A stretch of DNA of 64,000 bases from Cytophagaceae bacterium. Its GTDB lineage: Bacteria > Bacteroidota > Bacteroidia > Cytophagales > Cytophagaceae. The stretch covers positions 1-64,000 of the forward strand of contig JALONH010000005.1 of NCBI GenBank assembly GCA_025455005.1. Direction: 5' to 3'. Made by a program: the position numbers and the translations under genes. Of the stretch, positions 15,385 to 25,500 are shown piece by piece. How positions within the stretch are numbered: position 1 is the first letter of the stretch; the number at the start of each line of letters is the position of its first letter. A model generated the notes under the pieces. The model saw only the letters and a program-made list of their open reading frames with translations. It searched no databases and was not told where the DNA came from.

Positions 15385-16683
15385 TTAATGAGTTTGGGTA
15401 GCCTTACCGGTAAGCGAGTTAAAATCTTTGTATTTAAAAACTAAAATCAATCCGGCCAACACACAGAAAGTAGCGAGGATGAAATAAGCGTATATCACAT
15501 TATTCCCTTCTTCGAAAAAGGGCAATACAAATAACAAAATAAAGAACAATCGGAACACGGTGTTAATTACATTGAAGAAGCTATTTACTCGACCGGCTAA
15601 TTCGTTTGGTATTAATGCAAATAAGTAAGACACTCGGAAGATGCGAGAGCCTGCATTTGAAAATCCTTTAAATAAAGCCACTACCAAGTAAACGGAAACT
15701 AATGCAGTAAAGGAGCTGATAAAAAAGACACCTGCTGTTAGAAATGTAATAATTAATATAGCCTTTAATAGAGGCATTCGACTAAAGACTGTTTGAATTA
15801 CGATACCGGACAATAAGGAACCTGTTGCATACATAAATTCAACCAAACCGATGACTTCCGCCCCTTCACCTAAGTTGTTTTTAACATACAGCGGTATTAA
15901 GCAAAATATTTCTACTAACACTACAACAAAAATAGCATAGGAGCAGATTCCGAATAACAAAACTAATTGGTTATTTCTTAAGTAATCGTAGCCGGATTTC
16001 AAACGCTCGTATAAGGTCCCTTCGTCTGCATGGTTCACTCCCATAACAGGATTGTATTCAATCAACAGTATAATAATGAAGGATACAAAATAAGCTAACG
16101 CATCAAAGAGAAAGATTTCATGAATTTCAAGTCTAGGTACATAAACATGAAGCGACCAATTGATATTGGCAAATGGTAAATCAAAGACGATATCCTGATT
16201 CAACCCATCTAAAAATAGCGTTCCCATCACAGCACCACCAATGGCGGTAGATTGACCTACGATTTCAATAATGGAAGTTATTTTGGTATAATCTTTTGGA
16301 TCGGAAAGTTCTTGTGCAAAAGCGTATAGATTAGGATAGTGTATGACATACCCTAAAAAGGTGGTGGTAAAGACCAAAACTATTAATTCTGTAGGTAATG
16401 TCCCTTCTTTAAAACCAAGAGAGGATACCGAGAAAACGATTAAGCCACCTACTACATTTGTACCTAAGAATACATCTTTACGGTTAAATCCATCAATTAA
16501 TGCTCCGGCATATAGTCCCCAAAACAAGGAAAGTAAAGTGACAACAGCAAAATAGGCAATGAAGATGTTTGCTTGATTGTTGACCGTAAAGTACCATGGA
16601 ATAGCCAACATGGTTAAGCCTTGGGCAAAACCCGCTACAGCATTTGCGGTAAAAAGTATTGCTAATGATTTTTTATTGGTCAA
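15385..16683 (-). CDS. MFS transporter
   Basis: 432 residues with about 12 hydrophobic helices, as in the major facilitator superfamily. The loop after helix 2 (AGALIDGFNRKDV) fits the G-x3-D-(R/K) signature A region. The central loop around residues 215-240 (YERLKSGYDYLRNNQLVLLF) is characteristic of the MFS_3/enterobactin-exporter-like group, so efflux is likely; the substrate is not predictable. It is divergent from recX, with only 32 bp between the two starts, and is followed at 4 bp by murF-alr, which suggests co-transcription. Confidence 0.85.
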   Translation of the reverse strand: MTNKKSLAILFTANAVAGFAQGLTMLAIPWYFTVNNQANIFIAYFAVVTLLSLFWGLYAGALIDGFNRKDVFLGTNVVGGLIVFSVSSLGFKEGTLPTELIVLVFTTTFLGYVIHYPNLYAFAQELSDPKDYTKITSIIEIVGQSTAIGGAVMGTLFLDGLNQDIVFDLPFANINWSLHVYVPRLEIHEIFLFDALAYFVSFIIILLIEYNPVMGVNHADEGTLYERLKSGYDYLRNNQLVLLFGICSYAIFVVVLVEIFCLIPLYVKNNLGEGAEVIGLVEFMYATGSLLSGIVIQTVFSRMPLLKAILIITFLTAGVFFISSFTALVSVYLVVALFKGFSNAGSRIFRVSYLFALIPNELAGRVNSFFNVINTVFRLFFILLFVLPFFEEGNNVIYAYFILATFCVLAGLILVFKYKDFNSLTGKATQTH

Positions 16684-16715
16684 TTTTGTATAAACTATTG
16701 GTTAAAAATACGAAA

Positions 16716-17210
16716 ATGGACGGCACAAAAAAACAGAAAGTTTTAACACCGGGGCAGGCGTATGTAAAAATAACTGCTTTTTGCGCATATCAAGAACGCT
16801 CTCATCGCGAAGTTGTTCAAAAATTATACGAATATGGGCTAAAAAAGGCTGAAATAGACGAGCTATTAAGTCGCTTAATCACTGAAAATTTTATCAACGA
16901 AGAGCGTTTTGCCAAGGCCTATGCCGGTGGAAAGTTTAGGATGAAACATTGGGGAAGGGTAAAGATAAAAAAAGGACTGGAACTGCATGGGGTCTCCTCT
17001 TATTGTATTCGAAAAGGATTAGAGGAAATAGAGGAGGCACTCTATGAAGCAACATTGTATACACTTTTAGTAAAAAAAGCACGTGCGTACAAAGACATTG
17101 GATTAGTAAAAAAAATCAAAACGATCAACTATTTTTTAGGTCGAGGATATGAAAGGGATGTGATACAAGAGGCTTGGGATAGAGCGGTAAAAGAAAAGGC
17201 GGTATCGTAA
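16716..17210 (+). CDS. recX: regulatory protein RecX
   Basis: 164 residues from the ATG at 16716. Earlier in-frame starts (16659) would run into the divergent MFS gene, and the family begins near AYVKITAFCAYQERSHREV. RecX binds RecA filaments and inhibits recombination. Three tandem three-helix repeats are seen: YQERSHREVVQKLYEYG, then ENFINEERFAKAYAGGKFRMKHWG with the typical ERFA-A(F)-R..-GR pattern, and a C-terminal copy ending in GYERDVIQEAW. The terminator stem overlaps the stop codon. recA is not in the window. Confidence 0.9.
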   Translation: MDGTKKQKVLTPGQAYVKITAFCAYQERSHREVVQKLYEYGLKKAEIDELLSRLITENFINEERFAKAYAGGKFRMKHWGRVKIKKGLELHGVSSYCIRKGLEEIEEALYEATLYTLLVKKARAYKDIGLVKKIKTINYFLGRGYERDVIQEAWDRAVKEKAVS

Positions 17211-17220
17211 TACCGCCTTT
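17195..17220 (+). terminator. terminator overlapping the recX stop
   Basis: AAAGGCGGTAT (17195-17205) pairs perfectly with ATACCGCCTTT (17210-17220) around the loop CGTA. The TAA stop of recX (17208-17210) spans the loop and the first paired base. The T-run is short (TTTTA). Confidence 0.75.
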
Positions 17221-17363
17221 TACTTGTTTTTTATGTATATAGAAATCCAGATGTGTTAAAGCCTATCTGTTTTTTTTGATTAACCGTAGCGTTTTATTTA
17301 ACAACTGTAGGTGAATATACTTTTACACCGGTTACGTGTATCGATCTACGATAAACGACAGTA

Positions 17364-18698
17364 TTAGGATAAAACACCGGAAGCAAAAAACACCCGTTCG
17401 TTGATTTCATTCAACGCTCGGTTTTTATCTTCTGTTTTCACTAAAACGGAAATATTATGCGCACTGCCACCGTAAGAGATCATACGAACCGGTATTTGCT
17501 CCAACGCATCGAATAAGCGCTTAGAAGCACCGATTCTATCTTTAGAGAAATTGCCTACTATACAAATAATCGTTTGGTCTTTGTCCACTTCTGTTACGGC
17601 AAAATCATTTAATTCGGCAATGATTTTAACCAAGTTTTTATCGTCGTCTATAGTTAACGACACGGCTACTTCAGAAGTAGTGATCATATCAACTGATGTT
17701 TTATATTTTTCAAACACCTCGAAAATACGTCTTAAAAATCCATAGGCATTTAACATACGAGTGGATTTTACGGTGATAGCCGTAATATTATCCTTTGCTG
17801 CTACCGCCGTAACATCTCTATCTGTTGACTTTGTAGAAATCACTGTCCCTCTTTGTTCCGGTTGCATGGTATTCAGTAAGCGGACCGGGACATTGCGAAT
17901 ATGAGCCGGACGTATACAGGTAGGGTGTAGTATTTTAGCACCGAAGTAAGCCAATTCAGCTGCTTCATCAAAGGATAACTCCGGAATAGGATACGTGCGT
18001 TTTACTATGCGAGGGTCATTGTTGTGCATACCATCGATATCCGTCCAGATTTGAATCTCTTCTAAACGCAAAGCAGCGCCTATTAACGTTCCGGTATAAT
18101 CAGACCCACCTCGTTTTAAATTATCTATTTCACCTTGGTGATTTAAACAAATGTAACCTTGTGTGATATATAAATGTTTACCCGGATGGATTTCTAATTG
18201 TTCTTTTAATTTTTCTTCAATATATCCCAGCATAGGTTCACTGTCTGCATCTGTTTTCATAAACTCCAGAGCCGGCAATAAAACGGAATTATATCCTTTT
18301 TCCTCTAAGTACGTTTGAAATAACTGAGTAGAAATTAATTCTCCTTGTGCTAAAAACAAGCGGGTTTCTTTATCTCCAAAACCGGAGGCATTGACATAAC
18401 TGCGAATGATATCTTCGTGTTTTTTTACTATAGCATGCCCTTTTGCTTTAGCATCTGAAGTGGTAACAAGTTGTTCTACAAAAGCAGCATAAGGAGTGAA
18501 AAGTTGTTCGATAGCTGCTTCAGCTGCTGACGTGTCCCCTTTCGTAAGTTTGGCCGCTATATCCACTAAGGCATTCGTAGTACCGGATACAGCAGATAAT
18601 ACAACAATTTTAGGCTCTGCATCTGAAATCAATTGTGCAACGGAATGCATGCGTTCCGGTTTTCCGACAGATGTACCACCAAATTTTAATACTTTCAT
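17364..18698 (-). CDS. lysC: aspartate kinase
   Basis: 444 residues, monofunctional. It phosphorylates aspartate, the first step to lysine (diaminopimelate), threonine and methionine. The N-terminal kinase domain opens with MKVLKFGGTSVGKPERM; FGDKETRLFLAQGELIST, then RGGSDYTGTLIGAAL and WTDIDGMHNNDPR complete the substrate and ATP sites. The C-terminal 140 residues hold two ACT domains, which usually give feedback control by lysine or threonine. Here there is no homoserine dehydrogenase fusion, in contrast to the thrA-type enzymes. It is flanked by gaps on both sides and seems to be a single-gene unit. Confidence 0.95.
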   Translation of the reverse strand: MKVLKFGGTSVGKPERMHSVAQLISDAEPKIVVLSAVSGTTNALVDIAAKLTKGDTSAAEAAIEQLFTPYAAFVEQLVTTSDAKAKGHAIVKKHEDIIRSYVNASGFGDKETRLFLAQGELISTQLFQTYLEEKGYNSVLLPALEFMKTDADSEPMLGYIEEKLKEQLEIHPGKHLYITQGYICLNHQGEIDNLKRGGSDYTGTLIGAALRLEEIQIWTDIDGMHNNDPRIVKRTYPIPELSFDEAAELAYFGAKILHPTCIRPAHIRNVPVRLLNTMQPEQRGTVISTKSTDRDVTAVAAKDNITAITVKSTRMLNAYGFLRRIFEVFEKYKTSVDMITTSEVAVSLTIDDDKNLVKIIAELNDFAVTEVDKDQTIICIVGNFSKDRIGASKRLFDALEQIPVRMISYGGSAHNISVLVKTEDKNRALNEINERVFFASGVLS

Positions 18699-18737
18699 AA
18701 ATAGGTAAGGACTATAAAATCGATATGAATTAACTTA

Positions 18738-19226
18738 TTATATACTCTTTTGGAAGGCAATCATTTTCAAAGCCGTCATGGCAGCTTCGTCGCCTTTGTT
18801 CCCATGTTTTCCTCCTGCACGATCAAGCGCTTGTTGTTTCGTATTCGGTGTTAAAACTCCAAATACTACCGGTTTGTTGTATTTCAACGATACATTAGTT
18901 ATGCCGTGGGCAACAGCTTGACAGATGAAATCAAAATGTTTGGTATCCCCTTGAATCACACATCCCAAAGCCACCACTGCATCGATGTCGTCTCGTTGTG
19001 CTAAGCCTTGTGCTCCCAGCGACAATTCAAAGCTACCGGGAACGTAGCGGGTCAGAATATTTTCCTTTCGTACACCATGAGCGCGAAGCGTCTCCATAGC
19101 CCCTTGATATAAAGCGTCCGTAACATCATCGTTCCACTCCGATACGACAATAGCGATTTTTTTAGTACTCATATCCGGTAGAGTAGTGGAGCGGAAAACA
19201 CTTAAATTTTTATCGGCACTCGACAT
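18738..19226 (-). CDS. ribH: 6,7-dimethyl-8-ribityllumazine synthase
   Basis: 162 residues. It condenses a 4-carbon phosphate with the ribitylamino-uracil intermediate, the penultimate step of riboflavin synthesis; the enzyme forms icosahedral or pentameric shells. Family motifs: VSEWNDDVTDALYQGA near 30-45, the GSFEL substrate loop, ALGCVIQGDTKHFDFI with the catalytic histidine, and PVVFGVLTPNTKQQALDRAGG. A terminator separates it from the TPR gene upstream, so it should have its own promoter. No other rib genes are nearby. Confidence 0.95.
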   Translation of the reverse strand: MSSADKNLSVFRSTTLPDMSTKKIAIVVSEWNDDVTDALYQGAMETLRAHGVRKENILTRYVPGSFELSLGAQGLAQRDDIDAVVALGCVIQGDTKHFDFICQAVAHGITNVSLKYNKPVVFGVLTPNTKQQALDRAGGKHGNKGDEAAMTALKMIAFQKSI

Positions 19227-19250
19227 GGTTCAATTAATAGGTATCATTAA

Positions 19251-19283
19251 AAAAGGGATAAAACAAGTTGCTTTATCCCTTTT
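19251..19283 (-). terminator. terminator after the TPR gene
   Basis: AAAAGGGATAAA (19251-19262) pairs with TTTATCCCTTTT (19272-19283). On the minus strand the stem runs into a T-run, ending transcription of the TPR gene, which stops at 19302. Confidence 0.75.
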
Positions 19284-19301
19284 CGTTTCTCGTTCGTTCC
19301 T

Positions 19302-19988
19302 TTATTCTTTCGAAGCGGCAAGGGAAGTAGCTCTTGCTTTATACTTCTTGGCATCCGTTACATCTTGTGATCTGGGATATTCCTTAATGACTACATCATA
19401 CGTACTGATGGCATCGTTAAACTTCCCGGCTAGTTCTTGAGTCAGACCTAGCTTAATCATATAGATTGTAGATACTTGTTCGTTTGGTAAATAACCGGAA
19501 GCTTTTTTGTAATATTTAATGGCATTATCCAAATCGTTGAGTTCTGCATACGCATCACCCATCATGGACCAAGCTCTTGCTTGTATTAAACCATTTTTAG
19601 AGCTATACTGATCTAAATACGCAATCGCTTGCTCATAATTCTTTTGTTGAAGATAAATAGCCCCTACATAATACGATGCTAACTTACCGCTTTGAGTCCA
19701 GGAATATTGATCGGCTACATCTAAAAAGCCCATGAAATCACCGGATCCTTTTAAGGCGGTATCCAAAGAATCTTTTTCAAACATCATTTGAGCTCGGTAC
19801 ATAGCAGCAGCGGCTTCTTTGTTTAAGTTCGCTTGATATAAGGAGAATCCAACCCATCCACCTACTATTACAACAACAGCGAGTACCCCGGCTATAATTA
19901 CTTTTTTATACTTTTCAAATGTACTCAGCGGATCTAGTGAAACGTTCACCGCCTCTACAACATTACTTTCTTTTATTTCAGACGACAT
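19302..19988 (-). CDS. membrane-anchored tetratricopeptide protein
   Basis: 228 residues. One membrane segment (about 30-50, IIAGVLAVVVIVGGWVGFSL) follows a cytoplasmic N-terminus, and the rest should lie in the periplasm. Three or four TPR units follow: SYYVGAIYLQQKNYEQAIAYLDQ, AWSMMGDAYAELNDLDNAIKYYKKA, and MIKLGLTQELAGKFNDAISTYDVVIKEYP. The layout is like YfgM-type periplasmic TPR proteins, which serve as scaffolds for envelope protein handling; a specific role cannot be assigned. It starts 10 bp after the end of pdhA, so it is probably in its transcript. Confidence 0.8.
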   Translation of the reverse strand: MSSEIKESNVVEAVNVSLDPLSTFEKYKKVIIAGVLAVVVIVGGWVGFSLYQANLNKEAAAAMYRAQMMFEKDSLDTALKGSGDFMGFLDVADQYSWTQSGKLASYYVGAIYLQQKNYEQAIAYLDQYSSKNGLIQARAWSMMGDAYAELNDLDNAIKYYKKASGYLPNEQVSTIYMIKLGLTQELAGKFNDAISTYDVVIKEYPRSQDVTDAKKYKARATSLAASKE

Positions 19989-19998
19989 GATGATTTTA

Positions 19999-21042
19999 TT
20001 ATTCTACAACGTAAGGGTAATCCGTTTGAACGTACACATCTTTGTACGCTTCGGATGGATCAGGATAAGGCGACTCTTCTGCAAATTTTTCTGCTTCTAC
20101 CACTTTAGCCATAATTGCAGCATCTATTTTTTGCAAGTCTTCTTCTGTAGCAAATTTTTGTGTTAATATGGTGTGGCGCACTTTTTCAATCGGATCTTCT
20201 GCTTTTTTAGATTCCAATTCTTCCTTGGTTCTGTATTTTGCCGGATCAGACATGGAGTGCCCTTTGTAACGGTACGTTCTAAATTCTAAAAAGGTAGGTC
20301 CACCACCGCTGCGAGCACGCTGAGCTGCACGCTCCACTGCTAAATGCACTTCTTCTACATTCATTGCATCTACCGGTTCTGCCGGCATATCATACGCTTC
20401 CGCAAGAGTATATAAATCAGTCACATTGGACGTACGTTCAACGGAAGTACCCATAGCGTATCCGTTGTTTTCTACTACGAATATGGCAGGGATATTCCAC
20501 AACATCGCCAAGTTGAACGTTTCATGTAATGAACCTTGACGGGTAGCACCATCCCCCATGTAGGTAATAGATATTTGATCCGTTCCTTTATATGCCTCAG
20601 CAAATGCTAGCCCGGCTCCCAGAGGAATCTGCCCTCCTACAATACCGTGACCACCGGCAAAATTGACGGATTTGTCAAAAATATGCATGGAACCTCCTTT
20701 GCCTTTCGCAACACCGGTTACTTTACCATACATCTCTGCTAAAATTGCTTTGGGATCTGTTCCCAATGCCAGGGGTTGACCATGGCAACGATATGCCGTT
20801 ACGAAATGATCTCCCTTTTTCAAAGCGGATACAGCACCTGAGGCACAAGCTTCCTGCCCTATATATAGGTGACAGAAACCTTTAATCTTTTGTTGACCAT
20901 ACAAAAACCCACATCTTTCTTCGAATTTGCGAATTAATTGCATGTTCTCATACCAGAAAAGGTATTGCTCTTTGCTAAATCTTGGTTTACCATTTACCTT
21001 TGCAGAAGAGCTATCTTTAGCTTTTTCTTTTACACTTGCCAT
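19999..21042 (-). CDS. pdhA: pyruvate dehydrogenase E1 component, alpha subunit
   Basis: 347 residues. It decarboxylates pyruvate with thiamine diphosphate as part of the pyruvate dehydrogenase complex; the beta subunit must be elsewhere. The TPP-binding motif GDGATRQGSLHETFNLA runs to ENNGYAMGTSV; GQEACASGAVSALKKGDHFV and YRCHGQPLALG are family blocks; the loop YKGHSMSDPAKYR holds the conserved His and Ser. The gene is divergent from recF with 59 bp between. It leads a two-gene minus-strand unit with the TPR protein. Confidence 0.95.
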   Translation of the reverse strand: MASVKEKAKDSSSAKVNGKPRFSKEQYLFWYENMQLIRKFEERCGFLYGQQKIKGFCHLYIGQEACASGAVSALKKGDHFVTAYRCHGQPLALGTDPKAILAEMYGKVTGVAKGKGGSMHIFDKSVNFAGGHGIVGGQIPLGAGLAFAEAYKGTDQISITYMGDGATRQGSLHETFNLAMLWNIPAIFVVENNGYAMGTSVERTSNVTDLYTLAEAYDMPAEPVDAMNVEEVHLAVERAAQRARSGGGPTFLEFRTYRYKGHSMSDPAKYRTKEELESKKAEDPIEKVRHTILTQKFATEEDLQKIDAAIMAKVVEAEKFAEESPYPDPSEAYKDVYVQTDYPYVVE

Positions 21043-21101
21043 TCTTTACTATAAAGCTGTTTAACAGTCAGAAATTTAGACGGGCAAATTAAGTAAATTT
21101 C

Positions 21102-22199
21102 ATGTATTTAGAAAAATTAAGTCTTCTTTATTTTAAAAACTATTCTTCCCTGGATATTCGTTTTTCCCCTGATATTAACCTACTTACAGGTTTAAATGGC
21201 AGCGGAAAGACGAATTTATTAGACGCTATCTTTTGTCTTTGTTTGACCAAAAGCTTCTTAAATACCCCCGAAACACAACTCATGACCCTTCAGGCGCCTT
21301 ACTTTTCTATTCATGGAAATTTCATGGGGGAACGAGGTGAACATATCATTCAATACAATTATGATGGGCGTAAAAAGTCTTTTTTGGTAGACAAACAATC
21401 CTATACGCGACTTTCTGAACATATAGGTAAATTTCCGGCCATCGTACTGACACCTTATGATACAGATATGATTCGAGACGGTAGTGAAGACCGTCGTAAA
21501 TTTTTTGATACTTTATTTAGTCAGGCGGATGCAGTCTACTTACATCAACTGATGCGCTATCAACATTTTTTGAAACAACGAAACGGATTATTGAAAGCCG
21601 TTTCTGAAGGAGCGCGACTCGATTATGTTTTATTGGAAACCTATGATGCAACACTTTTGGAACTGAATACGGCCATCAGCTACACCCGATCAAAATTATT
21701 ACAGCAACTTTTACCGGATGTATTTTCCTTTTATTCGCTTTTATCACCGGAAGAGGAACAACCCTCCATACTCTACCTCACAGAAGTGCTCTCAGCGGAT
21801 TTTGCACAGGCTTTTGAACAAAATCTTAAAAAAGATATCCTCCTCCAACGGACCGGGATGGGTATACATAAAGACGATTTTAGTTTTTTGTTAAACGATA
21901 AACCCATTAAACAGTATGGATCCCAAGGACAACAAAAAACCTTTATGATTGCCTTAAAATTAGCACAGTACACATTTCTTAAAAAAATCCTGCAACGTCG
22001 ACCCATTCTAATGATGGATGATATATTCGATAAATTGGATGATGTACGCATAGAAAAGCTGATTGAATGGGTAAAGCGTGACTTAGATGGTCAAATTTTT
22101 ATTACTGACGCACGCCCGGAAAGAAGTACCGCAATCGTAGGTCATTCGTCCAAAGATTTTCGTATATTTAATATTCATCATGGCTCCCTCTTGCCGTAA
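21102..22199 (+). CDS. recF: DNA replication and repair protein RecF
   Basis: 365 residues. RecF is an SMC-like ATPase that, with RecO and RecR, loads RecA at single-strand gaps. The P-loop is GLNGSGKTNLLDAI (30-43); the N-terminus MYLEKLSLLYFKNY is standard. The signature region QGQQKTFMIALKLAQ lies near 280, and Walker B is PILMMDDIFDKLDD. It is followed 10 bp later by dciA, and both are cytoplasmic replication and repair proteins, which fits one operon. Confidence 0.95.
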   Translation: MYLEKLSLLYFKNYSSLDIRFSPDINLLTGLNGSGKTNLLDAIFCLCLTKSFLNTPETQLMTLQAPYFSIHGNFMGERGEHIIQYNYDGRKKSFLVDKQSYTRLSEHIGKFPAIVLTPYDTDMIRDGSEDRRKFFDTLFSQADAVYLHQLMRYQHFLKQRNGLLKAVSEGARLDYVLLETYDATLLELNTAISYTRSKLLQQLLPDVFSFYSLLSPEEEQPSILYLTEVLSADFAQAFEQNLKKDILLQRTGMGIHKDDFSFLLNDKPIKQYGSQGQQKTFMIALKLAQYTFLKKILQRRPILMMDDIFDKLDDVRIEKLIEWVKRDLDGQIFITDARPERSTAIVGHSSKDFRIFNIHHGSLLP

Positions 22200-22209
22200 T
22201 AGTTGACAA

Positions 22210-22530
22210 ATGAATAACCGTTGGAAAGAAAAAGACTACCCCAGAAAAAAAGATGCCTTGTCGATGGGTGAAGCTCTAGCCGGTTGGATACAAGCACTCC
22301 ATATACAACAGCCCTATCAAGAATCCTATATTATTCAACATTGGGAAAAAATAATGGGGAGTCCTATTGCCAAACGCACCGATAAATTGTTTATTAAAAA
22401 GAAAAAGCTCTATGTGTATCTCAACTCTGCCCCATTAAAACAAGAACTAAACGCTTCCAAAGGGAAAGTATTGGAGTTACTTAATAAAGCGGCAGGAGAT
22501 ACAGTATTAGAGGATGTTGAATTTTATTAA
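22210..22530 (+). CDS. dciA: DUF721/DciA-type helicase-loading protein
   Basis: 106 residues, the usual size for DUF721 proteins in Bacteroidota. The family block is WEKIMGSPIAKRTDKLFIKKKKLYVYLNSA, then LKQELNASKGKVLELLNK. DciA helps place the replicative helicase DnaB on DNA in bacteria that lack DnaC/DnaI. Linkage to recF fits, as dciA genes often sit beside replication genes. The C-terminus ends 4 bp before the start chosen for the next gene. Confidence 0.85.
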   Translation: MNNRWKEKDYPRKKDALSMGEALAGWIQALHIQQPYQESYIIQHWEKIMGSPIAKRTDKLFIKKKKLYVYLNSAPLKQELNASKGKVLELLNKAAGDTVLEDVEFY

Positions 22531-22534
22531 ACAT

Positions 22535-25500
22535 ATGCTAAAACTAGTATTTATCTTATTTTTAATTACAAACTCCATTTTAGGATATAGTTTTGTAGGC
22601 CCAACACAGCGCTATTTTTTTACAGAAAACAAAGGTCAGTTGCCCCAGCCGGTATTATTTCAAGCTTCTTTCCCTCAAGGTAATGTATACATCGAAACGG
22701 GAGGACTGACCTACCAGTTTTATCGTTTAGACCATACAGGACATGCGCACGAAACAGAAGAATATAATGAATGGGAGCCTGCCGGTAAGGGCCATTCCTA
22801 TAAAGTAGAATTTCTCCAACATACTTGGAATGGAAGTGCTAAAAAGGAAAATCCATCTCCTTTTTATTTTAATTACTTAAAAGGGAAGCCTGAAACATGG
22901 GCATCTGAAGTCTTAAGCTATGAAAAAGTTCAGTTAGAAAATGTTTTTCCCGGAATTGATGTGCACTACTATGTACAAGAAAATAATTTTAAGTATGATT
23001 TTAGTGTACAAGCCCACAGTGACGTTCAAAAAATTAAATTAAATTATTCCGGTGCTGATAGCCTCTTTATCAAAAATGGCCATTTGTTCATTCGAACCAG
23101 CATGGGTGATATTCGAGAATCAAAACCTTTTGCTTATCAAACTATAAAAGGAGTCCTCCAACCGGTTGTTTGTAATTATAGATTAAACGGCACCACCGTT
23201 ACTTTTGACTTCCCTAAGGGATATGATCGTAGCCAGTTGTTAATTATAGATCCGGAATTAATTTTTTCTACCTATTCCGGTTCCTTTGGTGATAACTGGG
23301 GAAATACGGCTACCTATGACACTTTGGGAAATGGATATGCAGCCGGCACATTGTTTCAAATAGGATACCCAACAACAACCGGTGCCTTTCAAATTGTGTA
23401 TCGAGGTACATTAGAATTCAAACCTTTCCCTACTGACCCTTCCACCGGCATCGCCATTACAGACCCCGATATTGCTATCATGAAAATCTCCTCCTCCGGT
23501 AGCTTAGTTTACGCTACTTTATTAGGAGGCTCGAACAGCGATATACCAAGTTCTATAATCGTTAACCACAAAAATGAATTAGTTATTTTAGGTATCACAG
23601 GTTCTTCTTCTTCTAATGGTTTGTTCCCATTCCCTACTACACCTACGGCTATTCAAACCGAATTTGCCGGAGGTACTCGCTCGTACCCTCTTGGATATAA
23701 TAATGGTGTTCATTTTGATATAGGATCGGATTTGTTTGTTTCCATTTTAAACCCTAGAGGAACCGGTTTAATTGGATCTACCTATTTGGGAGGCACCTCT
23801 AATGACGGTATTTATGACTTATTTGACCCTATCTGTCGTAACTATGGAGACCAGTTTCGCGGTGAGGTTACTGTAGATTCAATTGACCAAATTTATGTTG
23901 CTACAAAAACCTTTTCTAGCGATATCGCTAAGTCTACCACCAGCACTTTTAGTGGGGGAAAGTCCGATGGTTACATTGCTAAACTTTCTTCGAATGCGAG
24001 TGTTTTGCATTGGGATAATTATATCGGAGGTTCCGGAATGGATGCTGCTTACAGTGTTCAATTGAATACGAAAGGCGAGCTCTATGTAGCTGGAGGCACC
24101 GGCAGTACAAACTTTCCGGTGACAAGTGGGGCGCATAAAACACGAATTAATTTTGGAGATATCGATGGATTTATCTGTCGTTATTCCGGAGGTGGCACTT
24201 TATTGCAAGCTACATATATAGGATCTGTAGCCTATGATCAATGTTTCTTTGTGCAGTTGGACACCTTAGATAAAGTGTATACTATTGGTCAAACCAGAGG
24301 CTCTATACCTTTGATTAATAGTGCATGGAACATACCAAACGGAGGGCAATTTATTCAAAAATTGGATGCTGCTTTATCATCTATTGAAATGTCCACCACC
24401 TTTGGAAGTAGTAACGGTTTAATTAATATTTCTATCAATGCTTTTACGGTAACTGATTGTGGTAAAATATTATTAAGTGGATGGGGAGGTACTGTCAACC
24501 AAGGAAATGGTTACGTTGGTGGCTCTACGTTTAATATGCCGATTACCGCTGACGCATTTAAAGTTACTACCGATGGTTCGGATTTTTATTTAATGGTAAT
24601 CGATGAAAACGCCAACGGCTTATTGTATGCTACGTATTTCGGAAGCAATACTCAAATTGGAGAATTTGGAGATCATGTCGATGGCGGGACAAGCAGGTTT
24701 GATAAAAAAGGGATTATATATCAAGCCGTATGTGCAAGTTGTGGTGGATTTGACGGCTTTCCTACAACAAGTAACGCACACTCCAGAACTAACAATTCTA
24801 GAGATTGTAATAATGCCCTTTTCAAGTTTGACTTAACGCAATTACGTGCTGATTTTGCTATTGGTCAAACTAGAGCTTGTAATAATTTAACCGTTATGGT
24901 ATCCAGCACAAGTGTTGGAGGGAAATCTTTTTCTTGGAAATTTGGAGACGGAACCACAGCCAATGGGCCGGGGCCCCATTCCCATAGATATAATCAACCG
25001 GGCAAATATCCTTTAACTTTAATTGCAACGGATAATACCACTTGTTTAGGTAGAGATAGTATAACACGATGGGTAGAAGTATTTAAAAGTCCGGATATTC
25101 CACTATCGTTGAAGGATACTACTATTTGTTTTCCAGATACACTTCAATTGCTTACTCTTTGTGATCCCTTATTAAGTTATGAATGGACCCCAAACACCTT
25201 TATCAAAGACCCATCTTCCTGTACCACACGCTTCTTCCCTCCCGCGACGACGGACTATATTCTTACCGTTCGAGATACCAACTCTTGTATCCGAAGAGAT
25301 ACTATTCGAATAGAAGTAGCTAAAATTGAAAAGGGGATACAATGGATAAATCGTACAGAATGTACCGGAAATCCAAAAGTAGAATTAATAAATACAAGTG
25401 CAGGTCCACTTAATTACTTCTGGACATTTGGAGACGGAACTTCTTCCACGCTTCGAAATCCTATACACTCCTACAACTCAGGAGGAACATACCCAATCGT

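Noticed and set aside
16659-16715. Longer start for recX
   Set aside because: It would overlap the divergent MFS gene, and the added residues do not belong to the RecX family.
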